Shown one piece after another: positions 25,937 to 34,797 of a stretch of 64,000 nucleotides of DNA; within the stretch, counting starts at the first letter, position 1; every line of letters begins with the position of its first letter. The translations under genes were made by a program, and so were the position numbers. The notes under the pieces are model-generated. The model was not told where the DNA came from, made no database searches, and worked only from the letters and a program-made list of their open reading frames with translations. Origin of the DNA: Actinomadura barringtoniae (GTDB taxonomy: Bacteria > Actinomycetota > Actinomycetes > Streptosporangiales > Streptosporangiaceae); the NCBI RefSeq assembly GCF_017573505.1, contig NZ_JAGEOJ010000013.1, positions 124,001 through 188,000 of the forward strand, given 5' to 3'.

Positions 25937-27855
25937 ACCGCGCCCAAGTCGCGTTCAGCCACGACGTCCGCAGCGTCCGTGGCGACCACGGCGTCCGTGG
26001 CATCGGTGGCGACCACGGCGTCTGCGGCGTCTGCGGCGACCACAGCGTCGGTGGCGACCGCGGCAGCCGCGGCGTCGGCGACCGTGACGCAGGTGGCGAC
26101 CGTGGCGTCGGTGATGGCGCCGTTCGGGGCGTTGGTGGCGTTGGTCGCGTCGCCGGCGTCGGCGGCGTCGCCGTCCGTGGCGACCGCGCCGACCGCAGCG
26201 TCGGTGGCGACCGCGGCGTCGGTGATGGCGCCGTTCGGGGCGTTGGTCGCGTCGCCGGCGTCGGCGTCCGTGGCGACCGCGCCGACCGTGACGTAGGTGG
26301 CGACCGCGGCGTCGGTGATGGCGCCGTTCGGGGCGTTGGTCGCGTCGCCGGCCGCGGCGTCGGCGGCGTCGGCGGCGGCGTCGCCGTCCGTGGCGACCGC
26401 GCCGACCGCAGCGTGGGTGGCGACCGTGGCGTCGGCGGCGACCGTGGCGTCGGCGGCCATGGCGGCCGCGGCGTCGGCGGCGGCTGGGGCGGCCGCGAGG
26501 CGGATCATGGCGTCCACGCCGCCGGAGGCGGCGCGCAGCAGGTCGAGGGTCCCGCCGGACGCGTTCACCAGGGCCTTGGCGATGCTGACGCCGAGCCCCG
26601 ACCCGTCGACGTTCTGGTCGCGCGGATGCCGCCAGAACGGCTCGGCGGCGCGGGCGAGGTCCTCGGGCTCCATGCCGGGGCCGTCGTCGACGACGTGGAC
26701 CTCCACCCAGCCCGGTTCCGGCTCCGCCACGGCCACGGTGACCGAGCCGCCGGCGCCGCTGAACTTGATCGCGTTGTCGATCAGTGCGTCGAGGACCTGG
26801 TCGACGGTGTCGGCGGCGGCGATCGCCAGGCAGTGCGACGGGCCCTCACCGGCGAGGGTGACGCCGTTGCTCTCGGCCGCGGCGGTCCAGGTGCCGACCC
26901 GCGAGGCGGCGATCCGCGCCACGTCCACCGGGCCGGTCTCCATCGAGGCAGCGTCGGCGTGCGCGTAGGCGAGCAGCGCGTCGTAGAACCGCGACATGCG
27001 CTCGATCTCCTCGACCACCAGCTGATGGTCCTCGTGCGCCTCGGGCGGTGTGTGCATGGCCATGTTGTCCATCGCGAGCCGGAGCCTGGCCAGGGGAGTG
27101 CGCAGCTGGTGACCGGCGTACGAGACGAACCCCCGCTGCCGTTCGATGAGGGCGGAGATCTGCTCGGCCATGCCGTTGAACGATCCGGCCAGCCGCCGGA
27201 GCTCGGGCGGACCGGAGGGCATGACGACCCGTTCACCGAAGCGCCCGTCGGTCAGCGCGTGCGCGGTCGCGTCGAGCTGATGAACGGGCCGCAGGAGCCA
27301 GCGCGTGAGCCAGGCAGCCGCGAGGGCGCCGACCAGCAGGACCAGCAGCCCCTGGAAGAGGAGCACCGCCCAGTTGCGCACGGTCGCGTCCCGCAGGGCG
27401 GCGGTCGGCGACACGGTGAGCGCGGCGCCGATCACCTCACCGCCGCGGCCGATCGGCTCGGCCACGATCAAAGGGACCGACTGCCAGGGCCAGACGACCC
27501 CGGCGGTCGCCGAACGGTTCCCCGACAGCGCCGTGTCTATCTTGGCCCGGACGCGCGGCGCGGCGGTGTCGACGGCGCCGCCGGACACGATCACCGGCTC
27601 CCCGGCGCGGCCGACGACGAACGCGGCGATCCCGTAGAGGGTCTCGTAGCGGTGCAACTCGGCGGCGAGCGCCGAGGTGTGCCCGGTGCGCAGCGCGGTG
27701 TCGGCGAGCGAGGCGAACCGCACGGTGTCGTTCACCCGGTCCAGGAACATCGTCTGGGTGTTGCGCGAGGCCGCCGAGGCCGCGGCCGGACCCGACAGCA
27801 CGCCCAGCACGACCACCAGCAGCGTGAGATAGGTCCCGAGCAGCCGCCGGCGCAC
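25933..27855 (-). CDS. sensor histidine kinase with long repetitive C-terminal tail
   Basis: 640 residues. Membrane helix about 5-27, extracytoplasmic sensor about 30-160, second helix about 162-185, HAMP to about 235, HisKA with H249 in YAGHQLRTPLARL, and HATPase with N-box DNAIKFS (361-367) and DDGPGM (390-395). Conventional sequence ends near 455. The last about 185 residues are Ala/Asp/Val/Thr repeats, including three copies of NAPNGAITDA. GTG start sharing one base with the response-regulator stop (TAGTG). Confidence 0.92.
   Translation of the reverse strand: MRRRLLGTYLTLLVVVLGVLSGPAAASAASRNTQTMFLDRVNDTVRFASLADTALRTGHTSALAAELHRYETLYGIAAFVVGRAGEPVIVSGGAVDTAAPRVRAKIDTALSGNRSATAGVVWPWQSVPLIVAEPIGRGGEVIGAALTVSPTAALRDATVRNWAVLLFQGLLVLLVGALAAAWLTRWLLRPVHQLDATAHALTDGRFGERVVMPSGPPELRRLAGSFNGMAEQISALIERQRGFVSYAGHQLRTPLARLRLAMDNMAMHTPPEAHEDHQLVVEEIERMSRFYDALLAYAHADAASMETGPVDVARIAASRVGTWTAAAESNGVTLAGEGPSHCLAIAAADTVDQVLDALIDNAIKFSGAGGSVTVAVAEPEPGWVEVHVVDDGPGMEPEDLARAAEPFWRHPRDQNVDGSGLGVSIAKALVNASGGTLDLLRAASGGVDAMIRLAAAPAAADAAAAMAADATVAADATVATHAAVGAVATDGDAAADAADAAAGDATNAPNGAITDAAVATYVTVGAVATDADAGDATNAPNGAITDAAVATDAAVGAVATDGDAADAGDATNATNAPNGAITDATVATCVTVADAAAAAVATDAVVAADAADAVVATDATDAVVATDAADVVAERDLGAV
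25936..26493. repeat. in-frame repeats encoding the histidine kinase tail
   Basis: Degenerate GCGTCGGTGGCGACC-like units nested within a larger repeat. The core GATGGCGCCGTTCGGGGCGT recurs three times (near 26112, 26225 and 26318). It adds about 185 residues after the ATPase domain without breaking the frame. Confidence 0.85.
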
Positions 27856-28826
27856 TAGAGGGCCTGCACCGCCGCGACGCCCGGCGCCGCCTTGAGCCTC
27901 GTTGCCTCGACCCGCGCCACCTCGACCGCCGCATCGGCCCGCGCCGCCTCAGCCCGTACCGCCCCGGCCTGCGCCACCTCAGCCTGCGCTGCCCCGGCTC
28001 GCACCACCTCAGTCCGTGCCGCCTCGACCGCCGCCTCGACCGCCGCCTCAGCCCGTACCGCCTCAGCCCGTACCGCCTCAGCCCGTACCGCCCCGGCCTG
28101 CGCCACCTCAGCCCGCACCGACCCGGCCCGCGCTGCTCCGGGCTGCGGTGCCTCGGGTTGTGGCGGCGCTCCGGCCTCGGATGGTACGAGGCGGTAGCCG
28201 ACGGCGTGGACGACCTCGACACGCGCCCCGTCACGGATCTTGGTGCGGAGGGTCGAGACGTGCACGTCTAGGGTGCGGGAGGTGCCGTGCCAGGCGGTCC
28301 CCCAGACCTCCCGCTGCAGGCGTTCTCGCATGATGACCGAGCCCTGCTCGCGGGCGAGGGCCGCTAGCAGGGTGAACTCCTTGGGGGTCAGCCTGACGGC
28401 GACGCCGTTCACCGAAGCGGTCCGGCAGTCGAGGTTCACGTCCAGGCCGCCGACGGTGAGCACGCCGCCCGTACGCGGCCGGACTCGCCGCAGGACGGCC
28501 TCCATCCGGGCCTGGAGCTCGGCGACGCTGAACGGCTTGACCAGGTAGTCGTCCGCGCCGCCGCGCAGGCCCGCGACGCGGTCCCGTTCGGTGCCGCGAG
28601 CGGACAGGATGATGATCGCGACCTCGCTGTCGCGGCGGAGCCGCCGGCACACCTCCAGGCCGTCGCCGTCGGCCAGGCCGAGGTCCAGCAGGACCAGGTC
28701 GCTCTCGGGGGCGGCCAGCGCGTCGGCGCCGTTCACCACGTGCTCGATCTCGTATCCGCACGGGCCCAGCGATCTGATCAACGCGGCCGCGAAGCGCCGG
28801 TCGTCCTCAACGAGCAGAACCCTCAT
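27855..28826 (-). CDS. OmpR-family response regulator with repetitive tail
   Basis: 323 residues from the ATG at 28826, where MRVLLVEDDRRFAAAL begins the receiver; an upstream in-frame start at 28862 exists. Receiver about 1-115 with phospho-acceptor aspartate in LVLLDLGLADGDG; winged helix about 120-215 (RLTPKEFTLLAALARE...VHAVGYRLVPSE). After this come about 109 residues of Ala-rich pentapeptides (RAEAV, QAGAV). First gene of the three-gene operon with the histidine kinase and TAXI protein. Confidence 0.92.
   Translation of the reverse strand: MRVLLVEDDRRFAAALIRSLGPCGYEIEHVVNGADALAAPESDLVLLDLGLADGDGLEVCRRLRRDSEVAIIILSARGTERDRVAGLRGGADDYLVKPFSVAELQARMEAVLRRVRPRTGGVLTVGGLDVNLDCRTASVNGVAVRLTPKEFTLLAALAREQGSVIMRERLQREVWGTAWHGTSRTLDVHVSTLRTKIRDGARVEVVHAVGYRLVPSEAGAPPQPEAPQPGAARAGSVRAEVAQAGAVRAEAVRAEAVRAEAAVEAAVEAARTEVVRAGAAQAEVAQAGAVRAEAARADAAVEVARVEATRLKAAPGVAAVQAL
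27858..28184. repeat. 15-bp repeats encoding the response-regulator tail
   Basis: Clear 15-bp periodicity. The unit GCCTCAGCCCGTACC occurs back to back around 28044-28090, with degenerate copies on either side. It encodes period-5 peptides (RAEAV-like) on the minus strand. Confidence 0.88.
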
Positions 28827-29021
28827 CGTCGCCACCAGATCCCTCATCCGTACCGCGTTCAACAGCGTGAACGAGCGGTAGCGAGCGGGTTTGCCTGCGA
28901 TTGCGGACTCTAGAACGGCGCACGGCCGCGGCCTAGACCCAGCAAGATCACAAAATGATCCCGACGGTGAACGGGGCCGGGACCGCTCGCCGTCGAGCGG
29001 CCCCGGCGGGGGGTACGGGAC

Positions 29022-29513
29022 TCAGCTCACCTTGGGCGATCCGGTCAGGGAGGCGGACTTATCGCCCAGCCCGTCGAGGTTGTAGTTGTAGACGTAGTAA
29101 CCGTCGCCGGTCCAGCCGCCGGTGGTGCCCGAGATGTACCAGTCGGTGTAGCACTTCTGGTTCAGCGTCTTGTAGTTGTTCATGTCGCTGGTCCAGTCGC
29201 AGGACCCGTACTCCTTGTCGGCGTCGTTGCGCTCCAGACGCACGTGGACAACGAACTTGTCCCAGTCCTTGCCGCCGTAGGTGCGTGCGTACTGCAGCTG
29301 GATGTAGGCCCTGCGCTGGTTGCCGTCCTTCTGGATGCAGGCCCTCAACAGGGCGTGCCCGCCGACGGGAGCCGTCTGCTCCTTGTTGGGACCACACTCG
29401 GTCTGGGCGAGGGCGGGCGCCGCGGTCACGGCGAGGATGGCACCGGCGGCCACCACCGGGACGGTGCCCACGGTGACGATCCTGCGGAGGGTGCGGGGCG
29501 AGAGTCGGGTCAT
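29022..29513 (-). CDS. small secreted protein, unknown
   Basis: 163 residues from ATG 29513 with AGAGGA upstream. Signal peptide RRIVTVGTVPVVAAGAILA ending APALA before QTECGPNKEQ. The mature part (about 130 residues) has four cysteines and is rich in Tyr and Trp (ISGTTGGWTGDGYYVYNYNLDG). I do not recognise a family; looks like a disulfide-bonded extracellular beta protein. It stands alone between the two-component promoter and the hem terminator. Confidence 0.8.
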   Translation of the reverse strand: MTRLSPRTLRRIVTVGTVPVVAAGAILAVTAAPALAQTECGPNKEQTAPVGGHALLRACIQKDGNQRRAYIQLQYARTYGGKDWDKFVVHVRLERNDADKEYGSCDWTSDMNNYKTLNQKCYTDWYISGTTGGWTGDGYYVYNYNLDGLGDKSASLTGSPKVS

Positions 29514-29704
29514 GGCGATGGTTCCTCTCGGAGCGATGGAGCCAGATCCAGAGCCGTGCCGCCTCCCCCGGTGATCGGCACGGCACCACTGAAACCCGCG
29601 TCCATACGGCCGTTCCAGAACCTGCCGCCTCTTTTGAAACTTCCCTAACAAATGACCACGCACTGATCCACTACTGCTACGGATCGTTCACCCGCCGGGA
29701 AGCC

Positions 29705-29739
29705 GAACGCCCGCCACCAGCAGAGGGTGACGGGCGTTC
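29705..29739 (-). terminator. terminator hairpin of the hem operon
   Basis: A 14-bp stem (29705-29718 with 29726-29739) around a 7-nt loop, with one G-U pair in the minus-strand RNA. It starts 17 nt after the hemB stop. Confidence 0.75.
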
Positions 29740-29755
29740 AGAGAGGGTCGGAGCG

Positions 29756-30742
29756 CTAGCGGTTGTTCAGGCGCTGGGCGACCTCGGTGGCCCAGTAGGT
29801 GAGGATGATGTCGGCGCCGGCCCGGCGGATCGCGATCAGCGACTCGTTGATGACCCGGTCGCGGTCGACCCAGCCCTTCTCGGCGGCGGCCTCGATCATC
29901 GCGTACTCGCCGCTGACCTGGTACGCGGCGACCGGGACGTCCACGGCGTCGCGGACGCGCCGGATGACGTCCAGGTAGGCGCCGGCGGGCTTGACCATGA
30001 CCATGTCGGCGCCCTCCTCCAGGTCCATGAAGACCTCGCGGAGCGACTCGTCGGCGTTGGCCGGGTCCTGCTGGTGGGTGGAACGGTCACCGAACTGCGG
30101 GGCGCCTTCGGCGGCCTCGCGGAACGGCCCGTAGAAGGCCGAGGCGTACTTGGCGGAGTAGCCGAGCACGGTCGTCTCGCTGTAGCCAGCCTGGTCCAGC
30201 GCGGCGCGGATGACGCCCACCTGGCCGTCCATCATGCCGCTGGGGGCGACGACGGCGGCCCCGGCGGCGGCCTGGGCGCCGGCGATGGAGGCGTAGCGCT
30301 CCAGCGTCGCGTCGTTGTCGACCTCGCCGGCCGGGGTGACGATGCCGCAGTGGCCATGGTCGGTGTACTCGCACATGCACAGGTCGGCCATGAGCACGAT
30401 CGCGTCGCCCACGTCGGAGTGCAGGTCGCGCAGGGCCACCTGGACGATGCCGTTCGGGTCGTCGGCGCCCGCGCCGGTGCCGTCCTTGACCTCGGGGATG
30501 CCGAACAGGATGATGCCGCCGACCCCGGCCTCGGCGGCCTCGTGGACGGCCTTGCGCAGGCTGTCGCGGGTGTGCTGGTAGACGCCCGGCATGGAGCTCA
30601 CCGGGTTGGCCTCGGCGATGCCCTCCTTGACGAACATCGGCAGGACCAGTTCGGCCGGGCTGATCCGGGTCTCGGCGACCATGCGGCGCAGCGCGGGCGT
30701 GCGCCGCAGCCGCCGCGGCCTGGCGACGGGAAACGAAGACAT
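29756..30742 (-). CDS. hemB: porphobilinogen synthase (ALA dehydratase)
   Basis: 328 residues from ATG 30742, which has GGGGGAG upstream. Condenses two 5-aminolevulinate to porphobilinogen. Zinc-type cysteine motif CMCEYTDHGHCG and the Schiff-base lysine regions GYSAKYASAFYGPFR and MVMVKPAGAYLDV are present. Last gene of the rex-hem operon, after a repeat-filled gap of 157 nt. Confidence 0.96.
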   Translation of the reverse strand: MSSFPVARPRRLRRTPALRRMVAETRISPAELVLPMFVKEGIAEANPVSSMPGVYQHTRDSLRKAVHEAAEAGVGGIILFGIPEVKDGTGAGADDPNGIVQVALRDLHSDVGDAIVLMADLCMCEYTDHGHCGIVTPAGEVDNDATLERYASIAGAQAAAGAAVVAPSGMMDGQVGVIRAALDQAGYSETTVLGYSAKYASAFYGPFREAAEGAPQFGDRSTHQQDPANADESLREVFMDLEEGADMVMVKPAGAYLDVIRRVRDAVDVPVAAYQVSGEYAMIEAAAEKGWVDRDRVINESLIAIRRAGADIILTYWATEVAQRLNNR

Positions 30743-30785
30743 GACCCCTACTCCCCCGCGATCATGGACCTCGTCGTCGATCACG

Positions 30786-30902
30786 GTGATCTGGTTGCTT
30801 GCGGCGGCGCATCACCTGCGGCGCGTCACCCTCCACGCGTCCCGGCGTCACTCTCGGCGCGTCCCGGCGCGTCGTTCACGGCGCGTCAGCTGTGGCGCGT
30901 CA
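30786..30902. repeat. short tandem repeats after cobA/hemD
   Basis: Seven or so degenerate units of about 13-20 bp with the coding-strand core TGACGCGCC. The stop codon of the cobA/hemD gene (30900-30902) is the TGA of the first unit. The array fills most of the gap to hemB. Confidence 0.8.
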
Positions 30903-32582
30903 TTTGCGGCGACGGGCTCCGCGGCGCATCTGGCTCGGCTTGCGCAGCGGATCTCCGGCCTCGATCTGAGCCGCCCTCCGATTGGCACCGTACTCCGCCA
31001 GCGCCTCGGCGAGGGCCGAGACGGAAGGCTTCTCAGCCATAACGTCGACGCGCAGACCGTATTCCTCCGCGGTCTTGGCCGTCTGCGGACCGATCACGGC
31101 GATCACCGTGACGTTGTGCGGCTTGCCCGCGATGCCGATGAGGTTCTTCACCGTCGAGGACGAGGTGAACAGCACCGCGTCGAAGCCGCCACCCTTGATC
31201 GCCTCGCGGATCGGCGCGGGCGGCGGCGCGGCCCGTACGGTCCGGTAGGCGGTGACGTCCTCGCACTCCCAGCCGAGCTCGGTCAGCTTGGCGATGAGGG
31301 TGTCGGTGGCGATGTCGGCGCGCGGCAGCAGCACCCGGTTGATCGGGTCCAGGTCCTCGTCGTAGGGCGGCCAGACCTCGGCCAGGCCCTCGCTGGACTG
31401 CTGGCCGGTCGGGACCAGGTCCGGGTGGATGCCGAACTCGACCAGCGCCGCGGCGGTCTGCTCGCCGACCGCGGCGACCTTGAGCCCGGCGAACGCGCGA
31501 GCGTCCAGGCCGTAGTCGACGAACTTCTCCCGTACGGCGCGGACGGCGTTGGTCGAGGTGAACACGACCCACTCGTACCGGCCGGTGACCAGGCCCTTGA
31601 CGGCGCGTTCCATCTGCTGCGGCGTGCGCGGCGGCTCGACCGAGATGGTCGGCACCTCGTCGGGCACGGCGCCGTACGAGCGGAGCTGGTCCGACAGCGA
31701 GGCGGCCTGCTCCTTGGTCCGCGGCACGAGCACGCGCCAGCCGAACAGCGGCTTGGTCTCGAACCAGGCCAGCTTGTCGTGGTGGTTCACCACGTCCCCG
31801 ACGATGATCATCGCCGGGGCCTCCATGCCCTTGGTGTCGGCGGCCAGCCGCTGGAGCGTGGAGACCACGGTCTCCTGCTCGGTCGTGGTGCCCAGGCTGA
31901 TCATGGCGGCGGGCGTGCCGTCGGCCCGGCCGACCGCGATGAGGCCCTTGGCGACCTCGCCGACCGTCGACTCGGCGCCGTAGATCACCAGCGTGGCGTC
32001 GGCGTCGGCGAACCGCTCCCAGTCGACCCCGCCCTCGGCGGCGTCGATGAATCGCAGCTCGCGGTGCTTGTGGTCGGTCAGCGGGATCCCGGCGTACGCG
32101 GGCACGCCGGTCAGCGCGGACACGCCCGGCACGACCTCGAAGGGGACGCCGGCCTTGGTCAGCGAGCCCGCCTCACCGGACAGGTCGCAGCCGAGCGCCG
32201 GGTCGCCCTGGAAGAGCCGGACGACGCGCTTGCCCGCCTTGGCGGCCTTGGCCGCCAGCTTGGGCGGGTCGCCCTCGGCGGAGTCGAGGATCTCGGCGTC
32301 GGTACGGCAGTGCGACAGGAACTCCGGGTGCACCGCGTCCCGGCGAACGATCACCACGTCGGCGCGTTCCAGCACGGCGGCGGCGCGCAGCGTCAGCAGG
32401 CCCGGGTCGCCGGGCCCGAGCCCGACGAACGTGACCGTCTCGGCGGCCGCCCTGACGGCGGCGGCCTTGGCCGCGGCGGCATTGCCAGCGGCCGAGGCGG
32501 CGGGCGCCTTCGCCGCGGACGCCTTGGCGGCGGGCGTCTTCGCGGCGGACTTGCGCTCGGGGCTCTTGCTAGCGGGGCTCAA
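30900..32582 (-). CDS. uroporphyrinogen-III C-methyltransferase / uroporphyrinogen-III synthase fusion
   Basis: 560 residues from a TTG at 32582, supported by GGGGGAG five bases upstream and a TTGA overlap with hemC. A 50-residue Ala/Lys-rich leader comes first. Next is the CobA/SUMT domain (about 50-290; VGLGPGDPGLLTLRA, VIYGAESTVGEV). Last is the HemD domain (about 300-540). The fusion both closes the uroporphyrinogen ring and starts the sirohaem/cobalamin branch. Common in actinobacteria. Confidence 0.93.
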   Translation of the reverse strand: MSPASKSPERKSAAKTPAAKASAAKAPAASAAGNAAAAKAAAVRAAAETVTFVGLGPGDPGLLTLRAAAVLERADVVIVRRDAVHPEFLSHCRTDAEILDSAEGDPPKLAAKAAKAGKRVVRLFQGDPALGCDLSGEAGSLTKAGVPFEVVPGVSALTGVPAYAGIPLTDHKHRELRFIDAAEGGVDWERFADADATLVIYGAESTVGEVAKGLIAVGRADGTPAAMISLGTTTEQETVVSTLQRLAADTKGMEAPAMIIVGDVVNHHDKLAWFETKPLFGWRVLVPRTKEQAASLSDQLRSYGAVPDEVPTISVEPPRTPQQMERAVKGLVTGRYEWVVFTSTNAVRAVREKFVDYGLDARAFAGLKVAAVGEQTAAALVEFGIHPDLVPTGQQSSEGLAEVWPPYDEDLDPINRVLLPRADIATDTLIAKLTELGWECEDVTAYRTVRAAPPPAPIREAIKGGGFDAVLFTSSSTVKNLIGIAGKPHNVTVIAVIGPQTAKTAEEYGLRVDVMAEKPSVSALAEALAEYGANRRAAQIEAGDPLRKPSQMRRGARRRK

Positions 32583-33484
32583 GGGCGCTCCCCCATCAAC
32601 TGGTCGGCCCCCTGGTCGAGCAGCCGGCTCGCGAGTTCGCGACCGAGCTCCTCGGCCCTGTTCGGGTGGCCGCTTACGGACAGCCGCAACTGCCGCGAGC
32701 CGTCGTGGGCGACGACGGCCGCGGTGAGACGCAGCTTTTGTTCTACTTCGGCAGCGTACGCCCCCACCGGTGCCGAACATCCCGCCTCGAGCACGGCCAG
32801 AACCGTGCGCTCGGCGGTGACGGCAGCCCTGGTGGCGGGATCATCGACCGTTCCAAGCACCTCGATCAGGTCCGGCTTGTCGGCTCGGCATTCGAGCGCG
32901 AGCGAACCCTGCCCGGGTGAGGGCAGCATGTGCTCGGGCTCGAAGACCTCGGCCACCTCGCCGGTCCGGCCGATCCGGTTGAGACCGGCGTACGCCAGCA
33001 CGACCGCGTCCAGCTCGCCGTCGGTCACCTTGCGCAGGCGCGTGTCGGCGTTGCCGCGGATCGGCACGACGTCCAGGTCCGGACGGAGTGCGAGCAGCTG
33101 CGCGACGCGGCGCGGCGAGCCGGTGCCGACGCGTGCGCCGCCCGGCAGGTCGGCCAGCTTGGCCGGACCGCACAGGGCGTCGCGCGGGTCGTCGCGGCGG
33201 GGGGTCGCGGCGAGCGCGATCCCCTCGGCCGGGCCGGTCGGCAGATCCTTCAGTGAGTGCACCGCGAAGTCCACCTCACCGGAGAGCAGCCGGTCCCGCA
33301 GAGCGTTGACGAACACCCCGGTCCCGCCGATCTGTGCGAGCAGTGCTTTGGAGACATCACCCTCGGTCGTTACCCCGACCAGCTCCACCGCATGCCCCGT
33401 AGCCTGCGACAATGCGTCCGCCACCAGCTGCGACTGGGTCGTCGCCATGAGGCTCTTGCGGGTCCCGAGCTTGAGGGTGGTCAC
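32579..33484 (-). CDS. hemC: hydroxymethylbilane synthase
   Basis: 301 residues. Polymerises four porphobilinogens. Dipyrromethane cofactor cysteine is in LEAGCSAPVGAYA; N-terminal LGTRKSLMATTQSQ is typical, as is VHSLKDLPTGP. GTG start overlapping the hemA stop (GTGA). Confidence 0.96.
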   Translation of the reverse strand: MTTLKLGTRKSLMATTQSQLVADALSQATGHAVELVGVTTEGDVSKALLAQIGGTGVFVNALRDRLLSGEVDFAVHSLKDLPTGPAEGIALAATPRRDDPRDALCGPAKLADLPGGARVGTGSPRRVAQLLALRPDLDVVPIRGNADTRLRKVTDGELDAVVLAYAGLNRIGRTGEVAEVFEPEHMLPSPGQGSLALECRADKPDLIEVLGTVDDPATRAAVTAERTVLAVLEAGCSAPVGAYAAEVEQKLRLTAAVVAHDGSRQLRLSVSGHPNRAEELGRELASRLLDQGADQLMGERP

Positions 33485-34797
33485 GTGTCGGATCCTTCGA
33501 TGTCAGCTATGTCGGCCCGCTGAACGGCCTCGGGGGCCTTCGGGTCGAGGTCGAAGAGCTCGCGCAGGGCGTCGGCGTAGGTGTCCCCGCCGGGCGCCGC
33601 GGCCAGCTCCTTCACCCGTACGGTCGGCGCGTGGAGCAGCTTGTCCACGACGCGGCGCACGGTCTGGGAGATCTCCTTGCGGGCCTTGTCGTCGAGCTCG
33701 GGCAGCCGGCCGGTCAGGCGGGCCAGCTCGGCGTCGACGACCTCGGCCGCCTTGCTGCGCAGCGCGACCACGGTCGGCGCCACCGCGGCGGCGCGGGCGG
33801 CGCCCAGGTAGGTGGCCACCTCGTCGCACACGATCGTCCGTACGGCCTCGACGGCCTCGGGACCGATCGCGTGCGCGGCCTCCTCGGCGGTCCGCAGCTC
33901 GTCCAGGCCGGCCAGCGCCACGCCGGGCAGCCCGGCCACGGCGCGGTCGATGTCGTGCGGCAGCGCCAGGTCGAGGAAGAACCGCCTGCGGTCGCCGGTC
34001 CCCTCCAGCTGCTCGGCCCGTACGACCAGGCCGGTCGCCCCGGTGCAGGAGACGACCAGGTCGGCCGTGGGCAGCTCGGCCTCAAGGTCGGCCAGCTCGA
34101 TCGCCCGCGCGGGGACGGTGGACTCGGCCGCCAGCCGCTCCGCCTTGCCCGCCGTACGGTTGGCGATCACGATCTCTCGCGCGCCCGCGCGCGAGAGAGT
34201 CGCCACGGCCAGGCCGCTCATCGCCCCGGCGCCGACGACCAGCGCCCGGACCTCGTTCAGCGGCCCGAGGTGCTCGGTCGCGATCTGGAGCCCGACGCTG
34301 ACCAGCGACGCGCCCGCCTGGTCGATGCCGGTCTCGTGATGGGCGCGCTTGCCGACCCGCAGCGCCCGCTGCAGGACGTCGTGCAGGGTGCGCCCGATGG
34401 TCTGCTCGTCCTGGGCCAGCCGGAACGCCTGCCGGATCTGGCCGAGGATCTGCCCCTCGCCGACGACCATCGACTCCAGGCCGCACGCCACCGAGAACGC
34501 GTGCTGGATGGCCCGGTCCTCGTAGTGGACGTACAGGTGCCGGGACAGGTCGTCGAGCGGGATGCCCGAATGCAGCGACAGCGCCTCGGAGACCGTCGAG
34601 ACGCCGCCGTGGAACTTCTCCACCACCGCGTAGACCTCGACCCGGTTGCAGGTCGAGACGATCGCGGTCTCGGCCACGTACGCCGAGTCGTTGATCGCGT
34701 GCAGCAGCTTGGTCAGGTCGTCCCCGGTCACCGACGCCCGCTCGAGCATCGACACCGGGGCACTGCGATGGCTTAGCCCCACCACCAGGACACTCAT
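33481..34797 (-). CDS. hemA: glutamyl-tRNA reductase
   Basis: 438 residues. First committed step of haem synthesis by the C5 pathway. N-terminal VVGLSHRSAPVSMLE, catalytic cysteine in IVSTCNRVEVYA, and NADPH-binding GAGAMSGLA are visible. Start overlaps the rex stop (ATGA), so redox sensing by Rex and haem supply are directly linked. Confidence 0.96.
   Translation of the reverse strand: MSVLVVGLSHRSAPVSMLERASVTGDDLTKLLHAINDSAYVAETAIVSTCNRVEVYAVVEKFHGGVSTVSEALSLHSGIPLDDLSRHLYVHYEDRAIQHAFSVACGLESMVVGEGQILGQIRQAFRLAQDEQTIGRTLHDVLQRALRVGKRAHHETGIDQAGASLVSVGLQIATEHLGPLNEVRALVVGAGAMSGLAVATLSRAGAREIVIANRTAGKAERLAAESTVPARAIELADLEAELPTADLVVSCTGATGLVVRAEQLEGTGDRRRFFLDLALPHDIDRAVAGLPGVALAGLDELRTAEEAAHAIGPEAVEAVRTIVCDEVATYLGAARAAAVAPTVVALRSKAAEVVDAELARLTGRLPELDDKARKEISQTVRRVVDKLLHAPTVRVKELAAAPGGDTYADALRELFDLDPKAPEAVQRADIADIEGSDT

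Noticed and set aside
30591..34301. A 1236-codon open frame on the plus strand across the hem operon
   Set aside because: It runs antisense to hemB, cobA/hemD, hemC and hemA, which have clear catalytic motifs. Its translation is Arg/Gly/Val-rich without domains; long antisense frames are expected at this GC content.
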